DNA of 64,000 nt from Progne subis subis (Eukaryota; Chordata; Aves; Passeriformes; Hirundinidae), in contig JAKJHU010000066.1 of NCBI GenBank assembly GCA_022316685.1, forward strand, positions 5,329,913 through 5,393,912. The letters run 5' to 3'. The first letter of the stretch is position 1. Every line of letters begins with the position of its first letter. This document shows, in pieces, positions 46,601 through 56,407 of this stretch. The position numbers were made by a program, and so were the translations under genes. The notes under the pieces were generated by a model. It did not search any database. It had not been told where the DNA came from and saw only the letters and a list, made by a program, of their open reading frames with translations.

Positions 46601-48255
46601 ACCGCTGGGGTCTGTCAGTGGCCGCTCTGCTCACACCTGAGCGGCTCCAGGAGTTTTGTTTCGTATTCCAGAGGCCTGGCAATCTGCATCCATCGCTTTA
46701 GGAGGCGCCGTGGAACTGCAGGGTGACTGAAATCCGTGGGTGACAAGGCTGGTGCTGAGTTTATTTCTCTAGCTCTGCTGGAACAAAACATTTCCTTTCC
46801 TCAGAGGGACAGGACTCGGCTGTGATTTCAGCCAGGGAGGAGAAATCCCAAAGAAAGCTGGGATTTTTATCCAGTAGCGTGGAAAATTCACCTCGGGCAA
46901 AAGAATCCCTGAAGGCTCCATGATGATAAAGGCCAGCGGAGCAGGACGTTGGCCAGGGTGTTGTGGTGGCCAGGTGGGCTCATGTTCAGCTGGCTGGAGA
47001 TGGGTTAGGAAGGAGGAGAAGGGGAAGAAGAATTGGATGGCTGGTCTGTTTTTCCAGCACTCCAGATTTTTTTTCCCCTTTTTCCAGCATTTCGGCAGTG
47101 ATCCCTCCCTTTTTCAGAGCGTGGTGGATCCGCAGCCCCAGGAAGGCTCAGCCTTTTCCCAAAGAACTGTCCAACCCCACAGCCAGCTCCAAATGACTTT
47201 TTTTTTTTTACTCAAAGCACTTCAAAAACTCAGGCTCTGATTATTTTTTGCCGCTCCAGCTCATTTGTCGGCTTTGTGCTGCCAAGGATGATGGAGTAAA
47301 ACTATCTGGAGTGAGACTTAAAGGAATGGGATTTTTCTCCTCTGGATGTCCAGAGAAGAAAGGAAAATCGATGGGCTCTGAAAGGGCTTCCTTCCAGCTC
47401 CAAAAGCAAAAACACACAGGAGAAATTCAGATTCATCCCCTCCAAAATCCCCACCTGAGCCTCCTCCCTGCCAGGGGGGAACACCCAGAAGGATTTCAGC
47501 ACTTTAAACGGATCCTGCCTGTCTCCCTCCTTCCTTCATCTCCCCTGACAAATAAAATTGCACCTTCACTTAAAGAGCTGCAAACGGATCGTGGAGAGGG
47601 AAAAAAAAAACGGTGTGAGCGTCTCCCTGCAGTGGGAAAGGAGCTGACTCCTGCTTTTTCGGGTGATGGCTCCATCCATCTCCAACGCTTCCAGGGTGGC
47701 ATCTCCAGGAGAGAGCTGTCTCTGCTGAAGAGAGATGATTCCTGCACCTCCAGCAGGATAAAAACTTCTCAAAATGTAGGATTTTTGGGCTAAAAAACTG
47801 ATTTTTTTTTTTTTTCATGCGTGGTAAAGGTGGGGTTTCCTGCTTCGTCCTGTCACCAGGTCATTATCCCCAGGCCTGACCCTGAGCCGAAGTCCTGCCA
47901 CCCTCCAGTGTCCCCTGGAGGACAAACAGCTCTCCCCAGGTGCCTCCTGAGAGTCCTGGGATAATCTGGAATTAGAGGTTGTGTAAATAAGCCCCTCTGA
48001 CAATTTAATTTCCTTTGTGGGACAGAGGTCAGTGAGCAGAGAGAGGCTGGGAGGGGGAATCCTCGTCATTCCCACCCACCCTCGTTTCCCTCTTTATTCC
48101 TCTCCCACGCTCCAGCCCAGTTCATGATTTCCAGTGGTATTTTGCCAGGCTGGGAATTTCTCAGTGTTCCTTAGCTCAAAAAATGAATTCATTAATTTTG
48201 CCATGATCTCAGGAGCTGCTGGGAGAATCCACGGAGTTAATTCATGCAGTTAATT

Positions 48256-48415
48256 CATGGAATGGTTTGGGTTGGAAAGGGACCTCAAGGATCACCTCAT
48301 TCCACCCCTGCCGTGGGCAGGGACACCTCCCACTGTCCCAGGTTGCTCCAAGATCCATCCAGCCTTGGACACTTCCAGAGATCCAGGGGCAGCCACAGCT
48401 TCTCTGGGCATCAAA
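48256..48415 (-). mobile_element. CR1 LINE 3'-end fragment
   Basis: It begins ATGGAATGGTTTGGGTTGG, then AAGGGACCTCAAGGATCACC and GGCAGGGACACCTCCCACTG, the reverse complement of the CR1 tail. Confidence 0.9.
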
Positions 48416-48759
48416 GATCATCTGCTTCCATGTTCTGTGGTTTCCACGCTTAATTGTACAGTTCCCTCTTGTTTGTTCACCTCTGCTCTAATTTGTTTTG
48501 CACAAAAAAAAAAAAAGTCATTTTTATCTCCTCACTTTGCTTTTTTTTTTTTGGCTTTTTTTTTTAAATCTTTTCAGGCTGGATCTTTAATTTTTAGGAT
48601 TTTTAATTTTAGGCCAATCATTTCCAGTGCTTAATCCCAAGTTCCTCTCCCAAAGCAGGGCTGTGGCCGTATGAAAGTCACATTTCCTTAAAATCAGCGC
48701 CACTCAAAATGGAAGTTTGATTGTCAGCAGTTCCTTGGGAATGCACAGATCCTTCCTGT

Positions 48760-48835
48760 GCAGGGTTGTGTTGGATCTGGGAAGATCCAGAGCAGCTGGG
48801 AAAGGGGCTCAGCCTGGAGAAAATTATTCCATGAT
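48760..48835 (+). mobile_element. Small CR1-like fragment
   Basis: AGCTGGGAAAGGGGCTCAGCC followed by TGGAGAAAA matches the CR1 region upstream of the tail. It is short. Confidence 0.55.
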
Positions 48836-49317
48836 TCAACAAAGAGATGGAGAGCTCCACGAGGGAAAGGATAATGTTGCCATGTAAAGAAGTAAATATA
48901 AAACATCAGTGAATAAGATTAGGCTGGAAATTCGATCCCAAATTTCGCCTTCCCTGTTGCAGAAGTGTTTTGGAGGAGCCGGCAAGGGTAGAAATCTTTT
49001 CTGTGGCACAGGAATCTCTGCTTGAGGCCGTGGGACACAGGGATTGTGGGGATGGGACCTGGAGATCCAGCAGATCTCTTCACAATCCCATTATTTAATC
49101 CAGGTGTTCCGGGGCAGCCTGATTCCAGACTCTGCTGATCACCCCAGGCAGGATCAGCTCCAAAGTGCTGCTTGAACGAGGCCTCAAACTCGGATATTTG
49201 GGATGCATTTCCTCAGACTGGGGTGGAATTTGGGATAACAGAGGGTTCCTCCTGTCATGGAGCTGCTTCTGCAGGGAGGAGGTTCAGGGCTCAGGCCCTG
49301 GAGTGAAATACAAGGGA

Positions 49318-50350
49318 TGAAATTACGGAGCTGGAGCTGCTCTGGTGGCTGAGATAAAATCCCAGGAGCTTTTTTGAGGTCTCAGTGGGAAGGAAACGAT
49401 CCATGAACAGCTCCTGGTGTTGCCCGTGGTTTAATTGCTTTTTACTGCCATAAGGGGTGAAGTTATGGAGCTGGACATCCACTCATGGCTGGGATAAAAT
49501 CTCAGGAGCTTTTTTGAGGTCTCAGTGGGAAGGAAACGATCCATGAACAGCTCCTGGGTGTTGCCCGTGGTTTAATGGCTTTTTACTGCACTTGTGGCTG
49601 GGATAAAATCCCAGGACCTTTTCCAAGGAGGTCTCAGTGGGAAGGTGATACAATTCTGCGTGAGGCCAGCGTGTTATGAGCCCCACAAAGGTGTATCAAG
49701 TCCTGAGGGTTGACCAGCAACTTCCCAGAGGCGGCTTAAAATAATTTGCGAGACGGCTGATTGGGTGTGCTTTGAAAAAGAGAAGGATTTAATTAAAGAG
49801 AAAATAACAAATTATACAATACAAAGGAACAGAAGCCGTGCTCAGTGCAGAGAAGCACCTGATAAGGCACCCGGAAAAAAAGCACAGAGTGCCTCTGAGC
49901 TCTTTCTTATGTTCTGAAGTATTTAGGATTTTTTTTTGGCTTGCTGCCCAATAGAAAACAGCGACATTTCTGAGGAGCACCTAAAAGGTCCAACAGGTGC
50001 CTCCGTGCCGGCACTGGGCCATTTACAGTCAGAGGAAGCACAGAACTTTCTGGTTTCTCTGCCTTAAAAGCTCAGAGGTCGACTGAAACCCTTTTCCTTA
50101 TGTGGAGAACATCTGCTCGGGTGTGGGGATGCGATGCAACAGGAGGGAAAGGATCCATGAGCAGCTCCTGGTGTTGCCTGTGGTTAAATTGCTTTTTACT
50201 GCCAAAAGGGGTGAAGTTATGGAGCTGGACCTGCACTCATGGCTGGGATAAAATCCCAGGAGCTTTTCCATGGAGGTCTCAGTGGGAAGGAAATGATCCA
50301 TGAGCAGCTCATGGGTGTTGCCCGTGGTTTAATTGCTTTTTACTGCCCAA
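49318..50350. repeat. Minisatellite, ~140-bp unit, interrupted by an LTR
   Basis: The unit runs through GGAGCTTTT(TT/CC)..GAGGTCTCAGTGGGAAGG, ATCCATGA(A/G)CAGCTC, GTTGCCCGTGGTTTAATTGC and TTTTTACTGCC, then GGGGTGAAGTTATGGAGCTGG and GGCTGGGATAAAATC. Two full units (offset 140 bp) and a shortened one (109 bp) precede the LTR at 49646-50141. The array resumes after it, in register, for about 1.5 units. Confidence 0.92.
49646..50141. mobile_element. Solo LTR-like insertion (family 5) inside the minisatellite
   Basis: The inserted segment runs TGATACAATTCTGCG to GATGCAACA (TG...CA). It is flanked by GGAAGG (49640-49645) and GGAGGG (50142-50147), a 6-bp duplication with one mismatch. The array consensus continues exactly from the left to the right flank, so the limits are well defined by the interrupted repeat. 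Orientation is unresolved: CCAAT-like and TTAAAAG/TTTTAAG motifs occur on both strands. Confidence 0.85.
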
Positions 50351-50753
50351 GGGCTGTGTTTAAGGAACAAAACCAAAGGAAGGCTCCTCTGAAGGGATGG
50401 GGACTCACCTCTGGTCCATGGGGACATGGTAGTGACCAAAAAGGACCCTCTCACCTGTGGGGTCATGCCTTGGCTCCCAAGCAGCTCCTCCCTCCCAGCA
50501 GAGCAAGATAAACGCTCCTGGGCTCTGCAGGCACAGGAATTCTCACCCCAGAGCAATCTCTGCCCAGGAAAACACGTCCTGGTGGTTGATGAAACCCCTC
50601 AGATCCACATGGGAGTTTAATCCATCGCAGGGGCACTTTGCTCCATGATCCTGAATTAGTGGTGGAGGGAACACCCAGAGCTGGGGTGGGAGCACACAGC
50701 AGGCTCCGGATGGGATGGAGAACGTCCCAAATTTAACTCTCTTCTCTTTCCAG

Positions 50754-50895
50754 CCATGTCCCCAGGCCAGGACAGCCACGCCGGCCTGGAGCACCTTCCT
50801 GCGTCCGAGCAGATCCTGCAGAGCCTGAGCGAGCTGGCCAGGTCCTTCCAGGAGATGGCCGATCGCTGCCTGCTGGTGCTGCACTTGGAAGTCAG
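50754..50895 (+). CDS. EXOC4: EXOC4 (SEC8) internal exon D
   Basis: The 142-nt exon completes a Thr codon begun in exon C and encodes [19 protein letters not shown], then [19 protein letters not shown] and LLVLHLEV, ending two bases into an Arg codon. It matches EXOC4 at about residues 736-783. The first half, a Pro/Gly/His-containing stretch, is the least conserved part of the coding sequence here and probably a loop between helical bundles. The second half ([20 protein letters not shown]) is nearly invariant in vertebrates. The acceptor has a long pyrimidine tract (CTCTTCTCTTTCCAG) and the donor is CAG|GTAAAA. It enters in phase 1 and leaves in phase 2. Skipping it alone would shift the frame. 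Confidence 0.96.
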
Positions 50896-51054
50896 GTAAA
50901 AACCTGGAGGTTGGGGATGGAGGAGGGTCTTGGGTGAAGATCTTCTTCTGCAGGTGAAGAACATGTCCAGAGGAGACAAACTTGTCCACGACAGCATCAA
51001 AGGTTAGTCCAGATCACCAAATTGTGGGTGGCCAAACGTGGGATGGAGGCAGGA

Positions 51055-51320
51055 TACCCGAGGTGGAATTTCCTAGGGAGGTTTGTATCTTAACTAAAAG
51101 AGAATTTAGGAAGAAGTTCCTTAATGTGGGCGTGGTGAGGTCCTGCCAGGGGTTTCCCAGAGAAGCTGTGGCTGCCCCTGGATCCCTGGAAGTGTCCAAG
51201 GCCAGGCTGGAGCACCCTGGGACAGTGGAAGGTGTCCCTGCCCATGGCAGGGGTGGCACTGGATGATCTTGCAGGTCCCTTAAACCCAAACCACTCTGTG
51301 ATTCCATGATTATGCTTCAG
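51055..51320 (+). mobile_element. CR1 LINE 3'-end fragment
   Basis: It has AATTTAGGAAGAAGTTCCTTAATG, AGAAGCTGTGGCTGCCCCTGG, GGTGTCCCTGCCCATGGCAGG and ATTCCATGATT at the end. It starts about 160 bp after exon D. Confidence 0.93.
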
Positions 51321-52689
51321 AGACCAGGAAAAATGTGATTTTTGGACACTTTGTCCAAACAACACAATGTTCTTTTCATGGTCTAACAGGTGTCTCCACA
51401 GGTTGGTTCCTTTTTTGGGGATTGCAAATAGGAGTTTCTCCTCCTACTTTTTTAAACAGGAACTGGGGAACCAGCTGGATTTTTTTTTTTCCAAGTGCTG
51501 GATAATTTTGTGAAGTCTCTGCCTTCACATGCAAAGATCAAAGGCAGCAAATCCCTTTCTTCAGGCTGCCAGCTGCCCACTCCAGGGCTGGGAAAGACAT
51601 TTTTCCCTGGAGAACTGTTTAGGCCAGGTGTATTTTCATTGCTTCCCTTTGCTCCGAGGCATCAAATAGAAGGGGAACATCAGAGATTTGACGGATCATC
51701 AGCTCGTTCTCCGGCGCCACATCCCAAGCCACATCATGTCCCCGTGTGCTCCACTGGAGTCAGCGTGGAGCTCTGGGGGAAAAAAAAAAAAATCCACATT
51801 AATTCTTGTCAGCACTCCTTCATCCTGCCATCCATCACCTGCTGGGCTTGGAAGGATTTGAGGGAAAGGTGGTGGGAGTATGGAAATGGAGCAGTTTTCC
51901 AGCCGGGCTGTAACAGGAGGTGATGCCCGAGGTAACCTGGACTCGTGGGGTGGGTTTCTGGCCTCCGTGGCTCTTGGTCACGCTTGGGTTAAGCAAAAAA
52001 AACCCTGAAATGGAATTCAGGGATAGACTCTGCTGTAATTTGGAGTAGGGCATTGCCCAGCTCCTCCAGTGCTCCCAACAGGAGCCAAGTTTGGAGCTGT
52101 GAATTCACCAAATGGCGTCACCGTGTCCAAAGGGTGGAAGGGATTGATTCAAGAAAACCCCAGCGGGTGGGAGCTTCCCTGGATCCCTCACTCCACATTT
52201 CCAGCCACCTGCAATGACAGAGAACAATCCCGGCCCCTCTGGTGCCTGTTCCCAGCAGGATTCTCCGTTCCTACACCCGTTCCCTGGATCTGTGCCATTT
52301 CCAAGGTGCACAGCACAACGGGGATCCATCCACAGAATCCCTGTGGTTTGAGACACTCAGAGCACATTTGGGAAGAGCCCAAATTTATCCCACCTCTGGC
52401 TGCTGCAGGTGCAGCCTGAGGAGACACCAAAACAGCCAGGAATTTGGGAATTGTCTCCTTGAATTCTCCAGGAATTTTGGGAAATCCACACGATTATCCC
52501 CTGACTTTCTCCGGCCTCAGAGCTCTCATTCATTCCAGGTGCAGGTTGGAGTTGTCTCCTCCTCCTCCTCCTCCAGTACCTCCAGACATGACCCCGGGGT
52601 CATTGAGATCCTGCTCCTTGGATTTGTGTGTGCTTCCTTAAAGGAGACATTTGGCACACCCAGATCATTCACCACGCCATGGAATCGCA

Positions 52690-52805
52690 TCCCGCAGTCC
52701 TGGCAAGGTTTGGGTTGGAAAGGACCTTAAAGATCATCCAGTGCCACAGGCAGGGACACCTTCCACCATCCCAGGGTGCTCCAAGCCCCGTCCAGCCTGG
52801 GAATG
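52690..52805 (-). mobile_element. CR1 LINE tail fragment
   Basis: It has GGTTTGGGTTGGAAAGGACC, AAAGATCATCCAGTGCCAC and GGCAGGGACACCTTCCACC. Confidence 0.88.
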
Positions 52806-53116
52806 GAAGCAGCTTTTGTTGGAATAACCATGAAATTTTAGACTACTAAATGCCTGTTACAGGATTTTCATATTTTAAAACAATATTTAAATTACATCTA
52901 AGATGCTTTTGCTCCGGGAATTACCCTAAACCGGACTTGCTCGTGATGACCACCTCAAGGGCGTTTTCCAGGGAATTTGGAAGCCAGGATGTCTCTGTCA
53001 CAGCTTTGGACCACTCTGGCATGAACTTCCTGTGCCCATGTGTTGACCCTGAGTTGTGCCCCAAATGCCAGGGATTCCCCCTCAGGCTTTGATCCGTCCC
53101 CATGGCAGGCGAATTT

Positions 53117-53350
53117 CAGAATCATAGAATCATTTAGGTTGGAATCTTTAAGATCATGAGGTCCAGCCATTCCCAGCTCTGCCAAGGCCACCACTGAAAT
53201 CCTTTAAATCTCCCCCAGGAATGGGGACTTCACAATGGACCTGGGCAGACTGTGCAGGGCTGGATGACCCTTTCCATGAAGGAATTTTCCCAAAAATCCA
53301 ACCTAAACCTGTCCTGGTGGAAGTAGAACCCACCCCTGTTCCCATTGAGT
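53117..53350 (-). mobile_element. CR1 LINE 3'-end fragment (older subfamily)
   Basis: It begins CAGAATCATAGAATCATTTAGG, then TTGGAATCTTTAAGATCATGAGGTCC and the GCCAAGGCCACC block, matching the reverse of older CR1 tails such as that at 27.9 kb. It ends about 120 bp before the minisatellite. Confidence 0.92.
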
Positions 53351-53471
53351 GATTACAAAAGCAGAGGGAGCTCTCCTGTGGATTTCTGGACACAGCACTC
53401 TCCTCTCTGGCTTTGAGAGAAACGACTTAATTACGGATTTTTGGAGAGTCCTAAGAGGGGATTCATCTGCA

Positions 53472-54335
53472 TGGAATTTCTCCTTCCACCATGGAATTAT
53501 GGTTGGGCACATTGGGATTGGACTGCATGTAATTTCTCCTTCCATGGGTGATGGCTGGGCACATTGGGATTTAACTGCATGAAATTTCTCCTTCCATCGT
53601 GGAATGATGGTTGGGCACGTTGGGATTCCACTGCATGGAATTTCTCCTTCCATGGAGGGATGATGGTTGGGCATGTTGGGATTGGACTGCACGGAATTTC
53701 TCCTTCCATGGGTGATGGTTGGGCACATTGGGATTTAACTGCATGGAATTTCTCCTTCCATGGAGGGATGATGGTTGGGCATGTTGGGATTGGACTGCAT
53801 GGAATTTCTCCTTCCATGGGTGATGGTTGGGCACGTTGGGATTGGACTGCACGGAATTTCTCCTTCCATGGGTGATGGTTGGGCACATTGGGATTCATCT
53901 GCATGGAATGTCTCCTTCCTTGCAGGGATGATGGTTGGGCACATTGGGACTAACTGCATGGAATTTCTCCTTCCATAGTGGAATGATGGTTGGGCACGTT
54001 GGGATTCCACTGCATGGAATTTCTCCTTCCACCATGGAATTATGGTTGGGCACATTGGGATTTAACTGCATGGAATTTCTCCTTCCATTGTGGAATGATG
54101 GTTGGGCACGTTGGGATTCCACTGCATGGAGTTTCTCCTTCCATGGAGGGATGATGGTTGGGCACGTTGGGATTGGACTGCACGGAATTTCTCCTTCCAT
54201 CATGCAATGATGGTTGGGAATGTTGGGATATAACTGCACGGAATTTCTCCTTCCACCATGGAATTATGGTTGGGCACATTGGGATTGGTCTGCATGGAAT
54301 TTCTCCTTCCATGGAGGGATGATGGTTGGGCAGGT
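53472..54335. repeat. Minisatellite, 50-59-bp unit, ~16 copies
   Basis: GGAATTTCTCCTTCCA recurs near 53475, 53529, 53581, 53637 and onwards to 54297. Each is followed by a variable ATGGTGG/CATGGGTG stretch and GATGGTTGGGCAC(A/G)TTGGGATT. Unit length alternates between about 52 and 58 bp because of a 6-bp indel. It ends about 400 bp before EXOC4 exon E. All open frames across it on either strand are translations of the repeat. Confidence 0.96.
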
Positions 54336-54744
54336 TGGTGAACAGGAAAGAGTTGCAATAGTGTGAAGTTCTTGGGAATAGGCACAACCTTGGAATTTTA
54401 ACCATCATTCCATGACCCCTGTCTCGCTGGTCCTGCCAGTTGCCACTTTTATGGGGTTTTCATGGAAGGAGTTCTTCTTGGAGGACTTGGGTTGCATGGG
54501 AAGTTGGGGAATCCTGGGAAAATTCACTGGGATGATGGAGGTCAGATCCGTCACCAAGGATCTGTCAGATCCATCCCTGAAGGTGGGACAACCACAAGGG
54601 GAGGACGCCTTTGACGCATCCCCACCCCTCTCCTGAAGTTATTTTCTTACCAGCTCAGGGAAGGGAAAATTCCACTTCGCATCCCATGAGTGTTTTAAAA
54701 CGGGGGCTGCTGCATTGTGGCATCTCTCCCTCGTGCCTCCACAG

Positions 54745-54923
54745 GGTTCACTGCTTCCACTACCTGATCCCTCTGGCCAAGCAAGGGAATTACGCCATCG
54801 TGGCCAACGTGGAGAGCATGGACTACGACCCGCTGGTGGTGCGGCTCAACAAGGACATCAGCGCCATCGAGGAGGCCATGAGCGCCAGCCTGCAGCAGCA
54901 CAAGTTCCAGTACATCTTTGAAG
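54745..54923 (+). CDS. EXOC4: EXOC4 (SEC8) internal exon E
   Basis: The 179-nt exon encodes [19 protein letters not shown], then [20 protein letters not shown], then [18 protein letters not shown], matching EXOC4 at about residues 783-842. The acceptor is CCTCCACAG. The donor reads GAAG|GTCGGG: it has the obligatory GT but C at +3, so it is weaker than the other five donors in the window. Phase enters at 2 and leaves at 1, and the Gly codon G|GT is completed by exon F, which supports this donor. Coding GC is high relative to the flanking intron. A 16-copy minisatellite ends about 400 bp upstream of the acceptor. Confidence 0.97.
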
Positions 54924-56247
54924 GTCGGGCGCTTCCCAGCCCTTCCTTGAGTGTTTTCCCTCCTCATCCCAAAGCTGCGCGGGATTCCTTCCAGGGATGA
55001 AGCGGGCGGAGGTCACCTCCAGAGCGTTGATGAGTGAGAACAGTGTGGGGTTTGAGGGGCTGGGAGAGGTGGGAATGCTCACCTGGAGAAGGGAAGGATC
55101 CAGGGAGAGCTTCCAGAACATTCCAGGGCCTGAAGGGGCTCCAGGAGAGCTGCAGAGGGACTGGGGACAAGGGCTGGAGGGACGGGACACAGGGAATGGC
55201 TTCCAGTGCCAGAGGGCAGGGCTGGATGGGATCTTGGGAAGGAATTCCTGCCTGGGCTGGAATTCCCAGAGCAACTGTGTCTGCCCCTAGATCCCTGGCG
55301 GTGTCCAAGGCCAGGCTGGAGCAGCCTGGGACAGTGGGAGCTGTCTCTGCCCATGGGATTGGAACTGGAATGAGCTTTGACGTCCCTTCCAACTCACCCC
55401 ATTCCGGGATTCAGTGATTCCAACTCAAACCACCCTGGGATTCTGTGATTCCCTGTTTGTTCGAGAAGAGGGAAGCAACTCCACACAGAGCCAAGGGGAC
55501 TGTTCCCATCCTGCTGGAGTTTAAATCCATACTCAGGGCCCTCCTTAATCACAGGCACCTCTTAACCCCGGGTCTGGGATTTACCGGTGCCCCAGGCTGG
55601 CTCGCTGTACATGAACTCAGTCCTTAATTTAGGCTTTAAGTTGGCCTCTGGGCTTGCCCAGAGCTCTGCAGTGTAAATCAGGCTGGGTTTTCGCTCTTTG
55701 CAATGTGACACAAGTGGATGCATCATTCTGGGGGCGGCTGTGTGCCTCAGTCCCCAGCTGTGTCCTTCCAATGTCCTTCAGGCTCAGGAAACCGTCCAGG
55801 ACCCATCAGAGAGGGGTTGTGCATCGAGGGACATTGAAATGCAGCTCATCCCTGCTCCTGGAGACTGGATTTTCCAGGGAAAACAGGGAAAACACCATCC
55901 TGGATAAAGAGATTAAAACCCTGTGGTTTTACAGGAGCTGCAGTGACCCATTGCTCTGCCCAGACAGGGAGAGGGACCGGAAAGGACCTTTTACGCAAAG
56001 CCCGATTAAAAATCAGTGATAATACAGCTCTAAGTTTTGGGGCCGTTTTGCATTTTTTTTTTTTCACTAAAGAGCTGGGAAGTGCAGTGTTTCTGCCCTG
56101 TTTGAAATTAAAACCATGACACCAGGTAAAATCCAATCATCCCTTGGCCCAGCTCACACTTTCCACTCAACAGTGCTCGTTCTGGGGGGGTTTTTTACCG
56201 TGGATTATCACCAAAAGCAAACTGTCAAATCTCTTCCCCCTTGGCAG
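54924..56247 (+). other. EXOC4: EXOC4 intron between exons E and F
   Basis: This 1.3-kb intron is the shortest in the window. About 400 bp of it is a plus-strand CR1 (55055-55455). The remainder shows no further element. Confidence 0.85.
55055..55455 (+). mobile_element. CR1 LINE 3'-end fragment
   Basis: It starts GGGGCTGGGAGAGGTGGGAATG, keeps the shared blocks, and has a duplicated degenerate tail (CCCATTCCGGGATTC, then ACCACCCTGGGATTCTGTG). It occupies nearly a third of the exon E-F intron. Confidence 0.93.
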
Positions 56248-56407
56248 GTCTGGGCCACCTCATCTCCTGCATCCTCATCAACGGCGCCCACTACTTCAAG
56301 CGCATCAGCGAGTCCGGCATCAAGAAAATGTGCAGGAACATCTTCATCCTGCAGCAAAACCTGACCAACATCACCATGTCCCGGGAGGCCGACCTGGACT
56401 TCGCCAG
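56248..56407 (+). CDS. EXOC4: EXOC4 (SEC8) internal exon F
   Basis: The 160-nt exon completes a Gly codon and encodes [20 protein letters not shown], then [20 protein letters not shown] and [12 protein letters not shown], ending two bases into an Arg codon. It matches EXOC4 at about residues 842-896. The acceptor is CTTCCCCCTTGGCAG and the donor CAG|GTGAGC. In mammals the protein continues with about 78 more residues beginning with a QYYEML-type motif. I searched the remaining 7.6 kb for that continuation and did not see it, so the last exon or exons lie beyond 64000. Substitutions from the mammalian protein (HYFKR for QYFRR) are conservative. Confidence 0.97.

Larger units (their letters stand above)
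33861..50753 (+). other. EXOC4: EXOC4 intron between exons C and D
   Basis: This 16.9-kb intron holds the tandem-repeat, LTR and TTCTCC cluster at 34.66-35.54 kb, an LTR nested in CR1 (38.0-38.85 kb), CR1 copies at 40.8-41.66 and 48.2-48.8 kb, an LTR-like element at 42.96-43.61 kb, and a minisatellite split by an LTR (49.3-50.35 kb). The stretches 35600-37990, 38850-40830, 41700-42930 and 43700-48250 show no gene I can support. They contain poly-T runs and AT-rich, possibly conserved sequence near 39960-40260. Confidence 0.85.
50896..54744 (+). other. EXOC4: EXOC4 intron between exons D and E
   Basis: This 3.8-kb intron contains CR1 copies (51055-51320 plus, 52690-52805 minus, 53117-53350 minus) and the 16-copy minisatellite at 53472-54335. 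The stretch 51330-52680 has nothing identifiable apart from a short CCT run near 52556. Confidence 0.85.

Noticed and set aside
53303..54408. Several 100-140-residue frames with repeated motifs on both strands
   Set aside because: They are translations of the 50-59-bp minisatellite; several frames overlap on both strands, which is expected of a repeat without stops.
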